Shown piece after piece: positions 31,924-39,856 of a DNA stretch of 41,204 nucleotides. The notes below the pieces were generated by a model. The model saw only the letters and a list, made by a program, of their open reading frames with translations. It had not been told where the DNA came from and ran no database searches. This stretch comes from Weeksellaceae bacterium. Lineage in GTDB: Bacteria > Bacteroidota > Bacteroidia > Flavobacteriales > Weeksellaceae. Location: positions 1 to 41,204 of the forward strand of contig JAKOOG010000256.1 in assembly GCA_022701545.1 (NCBI GenBank), given 5' to 3'. Numbering within the stretch: position 1 is the stretch's first letter; each line of letters begins with the position of its first letter. Both the position numbers and the translations under genes were made by a program.

Positions 31924-32737
31924 AATATAATTCGGTTTGTGTTAAAGTGTTTATGTTGTTTTCGTATTCTTTTATTAAATGATAATTGTTGCTGATGGCC
32001 AGTTCCAGGAGATGATCCATCTGCTCCTTTTTTACTTTAGACGTAAGATACTCAAAATTACCTGAATCCAGGCCTAAAATATATTTTACAATCCTGGTAT
32101 TGAACTGAAAGCTTGGTTTTGACATTACTTCTGCCACATGTCCCACATCTTTTACTGCATAGTAATTAAAATAGTTTTCAATCTTTGGGTCCAGATCAAA
32201 ATTCATCAGCTCTGCATAATACATAAATAAAAAATCGGCTTCCACCTGGTATTCATTTAGAATCTTGTTTACGGTAAACTCGTGGCTTCCCGTAATTTTA
32301 ATATCATCTATAAAAATACAAAGTTTTCCCCGAAGAAAATCTTTATCCAGGTAATAAGTGTCGTTGGCGATTAAATTTTTCCGGTCCTCGAAACTTAAAT
32401 TTCCATAATCCGTGGTGTAGGTATGGTTCCTGTTGATTTTTGAAAGGATGCTTGATCGTTTTCCTTTCCGGAACAAATAGAAATCGAGATGCTTTTTAAA
32501 GTAAAAGCAAAGAAAATTGGAAGCGGTAGGAATCGCCATATACGGGCTTGGCAGGACCACAATATCTTTATCAGTAGCTAAAACAGGCTCATGCTCGGAA
32601 ATAAATCCTTCAAACAGTTCTTTTGCAAATTTCTCGGCATATAACTTATCGCCATACTTGAAAAAGCTGTACTCTTCGGGCAAAAAACTGAATTCATCCT
32701 CCGAATGAATGTGGTGTAAGCTGTATCTCTTATTCAT
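31913..32737 (-). CDS. Phosphoribosyltransferase-like protein of ter cluster
   Basis: KLCIFIDDIKITGSHEFTVNKIL resembles the PRPP-binding loop; overlaps terD start; ter-cluster context. Confidence 0.65.
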   Translation of the reverse strand: MNKRYSLHHIHSEDEFSFLPEEYSFFKYGDKLYAEKFAKELFEGFISEHEPVLATDKDIVVLPSPYMAIPTASNFLCFYFKKHLDFYLFRKGKRSSILSKINRNHTYTTDYGNLSFEDRKNLIANDTYYLDKDFLRGKLCIFIDDIKITGSHEFTVNKILNEYQVEADFLFMYYAELMNFDLDPKIENYFNYYAVKDVGHVAEVMSKPSFQFNTRIVKYILGLDSGNFEYLTSKVKKEQMDHLLELAISNNYHLIKEYENNINTLTQTELYYGY

Positions 32738-32739
32738 AA

Positions 32740-33414
32740 TTATATGTTGTGGGTAAGCAAGTATGCATTGAAACCGAAATCTTTGGCGCCCTGATAATCG
32801 GCTACCGGATTATCGCCGATATGGAGAATCTGCTTCAGGTCCAGTTCAGGATTTTTAATTAAATTTTTCACTTCCTGAAAGATCTTCGGATCCGGTTTGG
32901 AACAGTTGATTTCATCGGAATAGATATGGAAATCGATATACTGATCAAGATTTTCATTAATCAGGAACTTTCTCATGGTTTTGCCCTTAATAAATCCTGT
33001 ATTGCTAAGGATATTAATTGTTTTTCCCTGATTTTTAATTTCATCGAAAAACTGGTGTAAATTTTCAAAAATAACCACAGGTTTGTATTCCAGGAACAAG
33101 TCTTCACTTTTCCGGTAAAACTCATGCAGCTGATCTTTACGGATTGTTTTCAAATCTACACCCAGCGCATTTAAAATCAATAAGTAGATCTCAAAAGTAT
33201 CCACATTCCCGCCAAGGACTTCATTAATGGTATTGCAAAGGTCATCGTAATATTTTACGACTTTCGCGACCTCATCAAGCGGCTTATCCACCTCGAAAAA
33301 TGATGCGAAGAGCTCCACTCTTTTTGCTTTGAATTCAGGGTGAGATTTTATTAAGGTGAGCCACAGGTCAAAAGAAAAATGGGAATGACTGCGGATGTCT
33401 ATATCTGTTTTCAA
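32740..33414 (-). CDS. HAD family hydrolase of ter cluster
   Basis: FSFDLWLTLIKSHPEFK, INILSNTGFIKG, CSKPDPKIFQEV, LHIGDNPVADYQGAKDFGFNAYLL. Confidence 0.88.
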   Translation of the reverse strand: MKTDIDIRSHSHFSFDLWLTLIKSHPEFKAKRVELFASFFEVDKPLDEVAKVVKYYDDLCNTINEVLGGNVDTFEIYLLILNALGVDLKTIRKDQLHEFYRKSEDLFLEYKPVVIFENLHQFFDEIKNQGKTINILSNTGFIKGKTMRKFLINENLDQYIDFHIYSDEINCSKPDPKIFQEVKNLIKNPELDLKQILHIGDNPVADYQGAKDFGFNAYLLTHNI

Positions 33415-33763
33415 AATGTTATAAGTTAAAATTCATTTAGCTTTCCTGAAAAAGATCAACGGGTTCATGCTTTTTCATCATTAGTTTTAACGAATGGTTA
33501 TAATCCTCTCCAAAGATAGAATTTTCTCCCTTATTCTGTTTTTTTTTAAGAATATTTAAGATAATGATCAGAGAATATTCGGATAAAACAGATACATCTC
33601 ACCATAAATTACAATATAATAATTATTCAAAATATAACACTTTTTAATACATATTATATATATTTTAGACATTAAAATAAATTAAATCATATAAATAATA
33701 CCACACCTACTCAATTTTTATCATTTATTATTTCTATATTTGAATTGTTAAAATAAATAATCT

Positions 33764-34699
33764 ATGAAAAAAATCTATTTGTTAGCCTGTGTGCTTATCG
33801 CAGGAATTTCTCACGCCCAAACTCCAACTTATGTTCCGGCTTCGGGACTGGTCGCCTGGTGGGGATTCAGCGGAAACGCCAACGATTCCAGCGGGAATAA
33901 TAACAACCTTATGGTAAACGGGGCCACCCTTACGGCCGACCGGTATGGGAATGCCAATTCGGCCTATTCTTTTGACGGAAGCAGCAGCTATCTTACCAAC
34001 AGTGCCCTATCGTATACTTTTTCGCAATCCGGAGCCCACTCTATTTCGTTCTGGATCAACCGAACATCAACTTCAGACGGGGTAGCCATGATGAGCGGGT
34101 CTAATGCTTCTTCCAATTTCATCTGGCTGATCCAGTCGGATGCTTCTAAAATCGTTTATGGAACCAATAAACAGGGATTTTCCTGGACATGGGCCACTGG
34201 TACAACTTATACCACAGGACAATGGAATCACTATGTGGCAGTATATAGCAACCAAAGCATGAATCTTTACAGAAACGGCGTATTGGTTGCTACAAACACC
34301 AATGCTTATACCGGAACTGCCCAGGCTGCATTGCCCATTTATATCGGCAGAGCCATCAGCGGAGGTTATATCGCGGCCAACATAGACGATGTAGGGATAT
34401 GGAACAGGGCACTGACGACCAGTGAGATCAACCAGCTTTACAGCGCCTCCCTTTCTACCAAGGAGGTAAAAACACAATTGGTTTCAGGCAGCATTGCTCC
34501 GAATCCGGCCAGAGATTATATCGAGTTTCACGCCCCGGTAAAAGGAACAAAAGCCTATATCATTACCGATGCAAACGGCAGGCTTTTATCCAGAGGACAG
34601 ATTTCGGACAAAGAGAAAATCAATGTATCGGAACTTTCCAAGGGAGTTTACTTTTTAGAAATTGAAGGAGTAAACATACTGAAGTTCATTAAAGAATAA
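33764..34699 (+). CDS. LamG-domain protein with T9SS type A sorting domain
   Basis: Signal peptide; LVAWWGFSGNANDSSGNNNN..., YIGRAISGGYIAANIDDVGIWNRALTTSEINQLY; C-term IAPNPARDYIEF...GVYFLEIEG. Confidence 0.9.
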   Translation: MKKIYLLACVLIAGISHAQTPTYVPASGLVAWWGFSGNANDSSGNNNNLMVNGATLTADRYGNANSAYSFDGSSSYLTNSALSYTFSQSGAHSISFWINRTSTSDGVAMMSGSNASSNFIWLIQSDASKIVYGTNKQGFSWTWATGTTYTTGQWNHYVAVYSNQSMNLYRNGVLVATNTNAYTGTAQAALPIYIGRAISGGYIAANIDDVGIWNRALTTSEINQLYSASLSTKEVKTQLVSGSIAPNPARDYIEFHAPVKGTKAYIITDANGRLLSRGQISDKEKINVSELSKGVYFLEIEGVNILKFIKE

Positions 34700-35223
34700 T
34701 TCTGATTATCAATAGATTCAGTCGTCATTTTGTATAGGCGGTTTTCTTTCTCACTTCATTTTTAATGCCGTCATTGTAAAAAGTTTAAAATTCTTTTTTG
34801 ATTTTTTAAAAATGAAGTTCCTCTGGCTTCCACTTTCGGATATATTTCCGATCTGCGGACCTTAACGAGCGGAACCGCTTCGATCAGCATGAAGTTGTCG
34901 CACTATGCTTTGGTGCCCGATTTCATGGTCAATACCTTAATCACCTAAAAAACGAGGGCTGTAAATTTATTTTGCAGTCCTTGTTGGGTTTTATAGGATC
35001 AATGGTAAATGGTGAATTCTTCCCACAGATCGCGCGGATTGGCACAGATGCTTATGCTGTATCCTAATGGAATATTGTAAGTTTTGGCTAAAGCCGAGAC
35101 GGGTGTTCCCAAAAAAGCGGACTGAAGTCCGCTCCTATTGATAGAATTTTACGGCGTAACTCTGTAGACTTCCAGCTTCCAAGCACCCATCATCCATCAT
35201 CCAACCCTCAAACCCAAGACTCC

Positions 35224-36771
35224 CTACTTCTCCGGCATCACCTTATACGTCGGATCTTCCTGAATATTCACGTCGATCACCGCTTCGGCATTTTTCAGCA
35301 TTTTCCGGCAGTCTTCGCTGAGGTGTTTCAGATGCAGAGTTTTGTTGTGTTGGGCGTATCTTTTTGATAATTTATCCACTGCATCGATCGCACTCATATC
35401 GACAATCCGGCTTTCTTTAAAATCGATAACGGTTTGCTGCGGATCGTTCACGGGATCAAATTTATCGGTAAAGGCCGTCACGGAACCGAAGAACAGCGGT
35501 CCGAAAATTTCATAATATTTGGTTCCGTTTTCATCCGTATGCTTCCTGGCACGGATTCTCCTGGCATTATCCCAGGCAAAGACCAGGGCAGAAATCACCA
35601 CTCCTACCAAAACGGCGAGAGCCAGGTTGTGCAAAACAATGGTCACCAATGCGACCGTCATTCCGACAAAAATATCGGATTTCGGCATTTTATTGATAAT
35701 GCTGATGGAAACCCATTGAAAGGTACTGACGGCCACCACCATCATGACTCCAACCAACGCAGCCATCGGAATTTTTCCGATAAACGGTGCTCCGACCAGA
35801 ATAATTATTAAAATCGTAACGGAAGCAATAATTCCGGAAAGCCGGGCTCTTGAACCGGCATTTAAGTTCACAAGGGTTTGGGCTACCATGGCGCAGCCCC
35901 CCATTCCGCCGAAGAATCCATTGGTGATGTTGGCCAGTCCCTGTGCTACCGATTCTTTATTGGCGTTCCCTTTGGAATTGGTAATTTCATCCACCATCGA
36001 TAAGGTCAAAAGCGATTCGATCAGGCCGACGCCGGCCATAATCAGGGCGTACGGAAAGATAATCTGCAGGGTTTCCAGAGAAAAAGGAATCCCCGGAATA
36101 TGAAAGCGGGGCAGGCTTCCGCTGATGCTGGCGATATCGGCTACGGTTTTGGTATTGATGTTAAATCCGGCAACAACGGCAAAGATAACCACAATGGCAA
36201 CCAGGGAAGCCGGAACGGCTTTGGTGAGTTTAGGAAAAAAGTACACAATGGCAATCGTTAAAGCGACAAGTCCGGACATGATATATAAAGGTGTGCCCTG
36301 CAGCCAGCCTGTGACGCCATCAGCTCCGGTAATTTTAAACTGTTCTATCTGAGCCATGAAAATAATAACGGCCAGACCGTTCAGGAAACCGTACATTACG
36401 GGTTGCGGAATAAGGCGTACAAATTTTCCCCATTTAAAGATCCCGACCAGCATCTGAAAAACACCGGCCAATAGAACGGTGGCAAAAAGGTAGTCTACAC
36501 CGTGGGTTTTGATCAGGGCTATCAAAACAACAATCGTTGCTCCCGCACCACCGGAAACCATCCCGGGACGTCCGCCGAAAACTGCGGTCACAAGCCCCAT
36601 CATAAAAGCGGCATATAAACCGGTAAGAGGGGAAAGCCCTGCAAGAATAGCAAAGGAAAGGGATTCGGGAATCATCGTCATGGCGACGGTAAGACCCGCC
36701 AGCAGCTCATTTTTATAATTGATTTTTTTCGAAAAGTCGAATAAAGCGATGGTATTTTTCATGCACTGCAA
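35224..36771 (-). CDS. SulP family inorganic anion transporter (STAS domain at C-terminus)
   Basis: GLTVAMTMIPESLSFAILAGLSPLTGLYAAFMMGLVTAVFGGRPGMVSGGAGA; GGMGGCAMVAQTLVNLNAGSRARLSGI. Confidence 0.96.
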   Translation of the reverse strand: MQCMKNTIALFDFSKKINYKNELLAGLTVAMTMIPESLSFAILAGLSPLTGLYAAFMMGLVTAVFGGRPGMVSGGAGATIVVLIALIKTHGVDYLFATVLLAGVFQMLVGIFKWGKFVRLIPQPVMYGFLNGLAVIIFMAQIEQFKITGADGVTGWLQGTPLYIMSGLVALTIAIVYFFPKLTKAVPASLVAIVVIFAVVAGFNINTKTVADIASISGSLPRFHIPGIPFSLETLQIIFPYALIMAGVGLIESLLTLSMVDEITNSKGNANKESVAQGLANITNGFFGGMGGCAMVAQTLVNLNAGSRARLSGIIASVTILIIILVGAPFIGKIPMAALVGVMMVVAVSTFQWVSISIINKMPKSDIFVGMTVALVTIVLHNLALAVLVGVVISALVFAWDNARRIRARKHTDENGTKYYEIFGPLFFGSVTAFTDKFDPVNDPQQTVIDFKESRIVDMSAIDAVDKLSKRYAQHNKTLHLKHLSEDCRKMLKNAEAVIDVNIQEDPTYKVMPEK

Positions 36772-37458
36772 AGGTAGTTTTAAGATTTATTCCTCACAAT
36801 TTTTTCAATAGGCCCCCCTTTCCTTATATTATTTTCTATTTGTGCCGGCAGAAAATCATTACCGGTTCGACGATGGTCTCGTTATAAACCTCAGGATCTG
36901 CCTTATAATTATTTAAGTTTGATTATAACGTCTGAAATTAAGCTCAATGAAGCATTGTATTCAGGCAGATTAAAAATTTGCTAAATAAGCATTCAGTCAC
37001 TATATTTTTTTCACTAAACATAGATTATTTTATATCATTTTTAACATTTTTTCTTGTTTAAATAAATTTCCTAATGATTTTTTTTGAGAAAATATATAAT
37101 TTTTTTCTATATTTGACTTTGTAAAGAAACATAGTGCACGGAAAAAATTTAAGGAAGCATATCTTATTATCCATACTTTAGAAAAGTTGGAAAACGTATG
37201 TTTTAGGGCAAATTGATGATGGACAGGATGAAAACCCGGATTATTGCCAGATAGAATAATCTGCAGATTTCTTTATGATTTTAAAAGACGAATTGTACCC
37301 GGTTTGCATTTTCAGTGACCTGAAATCTGATTTTGCCGTATTTATTTACGCTTCATAATTTCCATCAACCTTTTTTAAAGCCCGCTAAAAGAAATGAAAA
37401 TAACATAACCTTGCGGTTTAGATTAAAAATTTATAACACCTAGATTTATTAATAAATA

Positions 37459-37875
37459 ATGTTGTACAAAGAAATACATATCGGAAAGTTCATTAAAGAA
37501 AGAGTTAATGAACTGGAACTGAGCTTAGAAAGAGTATGCAGCTTCCTGAAAAAAGATGAAGAGGCCGTCGAAAAAATGTTTGAAAGCAAATCTCTGGATA
37601 CGGATCTTCTGTTGAGATGCTCGAAATTACTGGAATATGATTTTTTCAGAATTTACAGTTCCCACCTGATCCTTTATTCTCCGCCTTCTGCAGTGGATAA
37701 AAGTAAAAATCCAAAGTCCGACAAGATCCCTTATTTCAGGAAAAATATTTATACTCAGGAGATTAAGGATTTCATTATCGGGAAGATACAGTCCGGCGAA
37801 ATGACGCACAGTGAGATCATTGAGGAATATTCCATTCCTAAAAGTACGCTGCACCGTTGGCTTCAAAAAATTTAA
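37459..37875 (+). CDS. Small HTH (transposase-like) protein
   Basis: C-terminal HTH: YTQEIKDFIIGKIQSGEMTHSEIIEEYSIPKSTLHRWLQKI. Confidence 0.7.
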   Translation: MLYKEIHIGKFIKERVNELELSLERVCSFLKKDEEAVEKMFESKSLDTDLLLRCSKLLEYDFFRIYSSHLILYSPPSAVDKSKNPKSDKIPYFRKNIYTQEIKDFIIGKIQSGEMTHSEIIEEYSIPKSTLHRWLQKI

Positions 37876-37887
37876 ATTCCGGAAAAA

Positions 37888-38235
37888 ATGATGCGACCCA
37901 ATTACACAAAAATTTATCGTGATATGCTGAAGGAAAGAAATCCTGAAAAACTGGAAGATCCTAAAGTACAGCGCCTTATCAAGAATCTGAAAACAACGGA
38001 AGATATTCTTAAATTTAATGATCTGGTTTTCGAATCGTCAAAAGAGAGTTTACGCAACAACCAGAAACTGAAGACTTATGATAAGAAAACCATGCTTAAG
38101 CTTCTTCAATATCAGGAGAAACATGGCCTTTCTACAAATTATATGTCTAAAAAATATAAGATAAGCAGAACAACCATTGCGAAATGGAAAAAAACTTTTG
38201 AAGAAGAGTATCAGAAGATAACTTCTAAAAAATAA
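37888..38235 (+). CDS. Small HTH (transposase-like) protein
   Basis: C-terminal HTH: LLQYQEKHGLSTNYMSKKYKISRTTIAKWKKTFEEEYQ; 12 bp after previous ORF. Confidence 0.7.
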   Translation: MMRPNYTKIYRDMLKERNPEKLEDPKVQRLIKNLKTTEDILKFNDLVFESSKESLRNNQKLKTYDKKTMLKLLQYQEKHGLSTNYMSKKYKISRTTIAKWKKTFEEEYQKITSKK

Positions 38236-38251
38236 TTTGAAGTTCTCTATC

Positions 38252-38291
38252 CATCAAAAAATCCGGTGAAAAATAAATTCACCGGATTTTT
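38252..38291. terminator. Bidirectional intrinsic terminator ending the HTH pair (+) and the structured-RNA array (-)
   Basis: AATCCGGTGAA-aaataaa-TTCACCGGATT flanked by A-run and T-run; lies directly after the closing stem of the last RNA unit. Confidence 0.85.
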
Positions 38292-38292
38292 G

Positions 38293-38436
38293 ATGTAAAG
38301 GCAATAAGCAGGAAAAGAAAAAAGCGGGGCATCGTTCTGCCGGAGTCGAACCGGATAGCCTTGCAGGAATAATCTGCTGCGCTATTCCTCCCCTTTCAAT
38401 GGTAACGAAGGATCTTTTCCCTACGACACTTTACAT
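38293..38436 (-). ncRNA. Y-RNA-like unit 11 (last unit)
   Basis: Closing stem AUGUAAAG/CUUUACAU (8 bp perfect); UGUCGUAG..CCUUCG; UUGC before 3' stem; internal GGGG/CCCC helix, GCAG-AUUAUUC-CUGC hairpin and CCGG-UUCGACU-CCGG T-like arm. Confidence 0.75.
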
Positions 38437-38441
38437 TGAAA

Positions 38442-38596
38442 CAACAAGGCAATCACCGAAAAGCGTATGTGCGTGCTCTAACCAACTGAGCTACTTTTCC
38501 TATTGATCTTTGTGTTTTTGATGGTGGAAAAGGCGGGACTTGAACCCGCGACACCGTCGTGATGAGCGAAGTAACGCTATTCTACGGCACTTACTT
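38442..38596 (-). ncRNA. Y-RNA-like unit 10 with complete permuted tRNA-like domain
   Basis: UGCCGUAGAAUAGCGUUACUUCG; T arm GCGGG-UUCAAGU-CCCGC; acceptor CUUUUCC-ACCA-linker-GGAAAAG (7 bp); D arm GCUC..GAGC; UUGC; weaker closing stem (6 bp with two G:U). Confidence 0.75.
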
Positions 38597-38604
38597 ATTT
38601 GATG

Positions 38605-38829
38605 CAGATAAGGCAAAAAGCGGAAAAGGGATGCTCTTTTCAGAGCGTCGCTCTTACCCGTTTCGGGGCAGGGAACCGGCAATTCTACATCTGCGAGAGA
38701 CTTACGCTTTCTTACGAAAACTTTTGCCCGGTTGGTTTTCAACCCAACTTCACCCGTTCGGTCGCCCGAATTACGCTATCTTAGGACCGTTATATTTACG
38801 AAGTACCCTTTTTCTACGACACTTATCTG
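38605..38829 (-). ncRNA. Y-RNA-like unit 9 carrying 23S rRNA-like segment
   Basis: Closing stem CAGAUAAG/CUUAUCUG (8 bp perfect); UGUCGUAG..GUACUUCG; UUGC; interior UAAAUAUAACGGUCCUAAGAUAGCGUAAUUC. Confidence 0.75.
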
Positions 38830-38843
38830 TAATTTTTAATTCA

Positions 38844-38953
38844 AAAGAGGCAACAGACGGGAAAATCTTTATATAAACCTTTTCAGGTTTATTCTGGAGT
38901 CGAACCAACATCATAAGATTAACCGAAGTAGGTTTTCTCTGACGGCACTCTTT
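38844..38953 (-). ncRNA. Y-RNA-like unit 8, degenerate tRNA-like domain
   Basis: Closing stem AAAGAG/CUCUUU; UGCCGU..CUACUUCG; UUGC; T-arm-like UUGG-UUCGACU-CCAG; acceptor hairpin AUAAACC-UGAAAA-GGUUUAU; no clear D arm. Confidence 0.7.
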
Positions 38954-38958
38954 GGTTT

Positions 38959-39091
38959 ATATCAGGGTAACTTTTCGTACAGACACTTACTGGCTCATGT
39001 CTTACCATTAGACGACTGTTGTTACAGGCAGGATTTGAACCTGCATCTTAAGCGTGGAAACGAAGGATTTCTGTACTACGACACCCGATAT
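38959..39091 (-). ncRNA. Y-RNA-like unit 7 with permuted tRNA-like domain
   Basis: Closing stem AUAUCGGG/CCUGAUAU (8 bp, one G:U); UGUCGUAG; UUAC; T arm GCAGG-UUCAAAU-CCUGC; acceptor hairpin CUGU-AACA-ACAG; D arm GUCU..AGAC; anticodon-type stem UGAGC/GCUUA. Confidence 0.8.
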
Positions 39092-39108
39092 TTTAAAGTT
39101 TTTTAAAA

Positions 39109-39236
39109 AAAAGAGGCAAAAGGCGAAAAGACAGACATGCACCTGACCCCTACTTTTATTCGGGGAATTGCACCTGTTCATAGATCTTTGAGGTCTACAT
39201 TTTATCCGAAGTAAGCCTTTCCTACGGCACTCTTTT
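39109..39236 (-). ncRNA. Y-RNA-like unit 6, divergent interior
   Basis: Closing stem AAAAGAG/CUCUUUU (7 bp); UGCCGUAG..UUACUUCG; UUGC; CCCC-GAAUAAAAGUA-GGGG hairpin in acceptor position. Confidence 0.7.
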
Positions 39237-39241
39237 GTTTT

Positions 39242-39383
39242 AAATCAAGGTAACAAGGTTAGAATCTTCTGTCATTTGCTCTACCTGCTGAGCTACATCC
39301 CGTTTACAACAGGGATGGCAGGAATCGAACCTGCGACCCAATGGTTAATTATCGAAGTATGATTCTGAAACGACACTTGATTT
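39242..39383 (-). ncRNA. Y-RNA-like unit 5 with permuted tRNA-like domain
   Basis: Closing stem AAAUCAAG/CUUGAUUU (8 bp perfect); UGUCGU..AUACUUCG; UUAC; T arm GCAGG-UUCGAUU-CCUGC; acceptor hairpin CAUCCC-UGUUGUAAAC-GGGAUG; D arm GCUC..GAGC; AAUG/CAUU. Confidence 0.82.
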
Positions 39384-39408
39384 TATGTTTTAATATATTT
39401 TTCTAAAA

Positions 39409-39529
39409 TTACAAGGCAAACAATAATAAAAGCTGTCTTAAAAACGTCTAGCCACTCGACCACATCTTCCGGCGAAAGGATTCGAACCTTTGTAAAAATC
39501 GAAGTAACTTTTATCTACGGCACTTGTAA
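39409..39529 (-). ncRNA. Y-RNA-like unit 4, tRNA-Ser-like 5' half with decayed acceptor
   Basis: Closing stem UUACAAG/CUUGUAA (7 bp perfect); UGCCGUAG..UUACUUCG; UUGC; T arm AAAGG-UUCGAAU-CCUUU; GUGGUCGAGUGGCUAGAC D arm. Confidence 0.75.
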
Positions 39530-39538
39530 GTAATGTTA

Positions 39539-39608
39539 AACCGAGCAAAATTCAGGAAGAGGTTTTTTCAATTTGGATTCGAAGGAACTCTTTCTTACGG
39601 CATCGGTT
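39539..39608 (-). ncRNA. Minimal Y-RNA-like unit 3 (no tRNA-like domain)
   Basis: Closing stem AACCGA/UCGGUU; UGCCGUAAG..UUCCUUCG; UUGC; internal AAGAG..CUCUU stem. Confidence 0.6.
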
Positions 39609-39684
39609 GTTTTAAGTTTTTATGGTTATTGTTTTAAATTTATTGCTTTTATGCGCATTTTTTACGCCGTTGAATTTATTTAAA

Positions 39685-39770
39685 AAACCAAGTAACAGAT
39701 TATTAGAGTTTATTTATCTATTCAAATGTTAAGTATGACGATGGATCTCTTATGGTAACGACATTGGTTT
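39685..39770 (-). ncRNA. Degenerate minimal Y-RNA-like unit 2b
   Basis: Closing stem AAACCAA/UUGGUUU (7 bp); UGUCGU; UUAC; no canonical CUUCG. Confidence 0.5.
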
Positions 39771-39775
39771 ATTCA

Positions 39776-39847
39776 AACCGGGCGATGCAGCGAAAAGACT
39801 CTTATTCAAGTGGAAATCGAAGGAATTCTTTTCTTACGGCACCGGTT
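39776..39847 (-). ncRNA. Minimal Y-RNA-like unit 2 (no tRNA-like domain)
   Basis: Closing stem AACCGG/CCGGUU; UGCCGUAAG..UUCCUUCG; internal GAAAAGAAUUC..GAAU..UCUUUUC stem. Confidence 0.6.
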
Positions 39848-39856
39848 AGTTTTTTT

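Noticed and set aside
38500-38876. ORFs 38500-38742 (-), 38559-38876 (+) and 38599-38784 (+)
   Set aside because: They lie across structured RNA units on both strands; compositions do not look like protein and the reading frames follow the repeat motifs.
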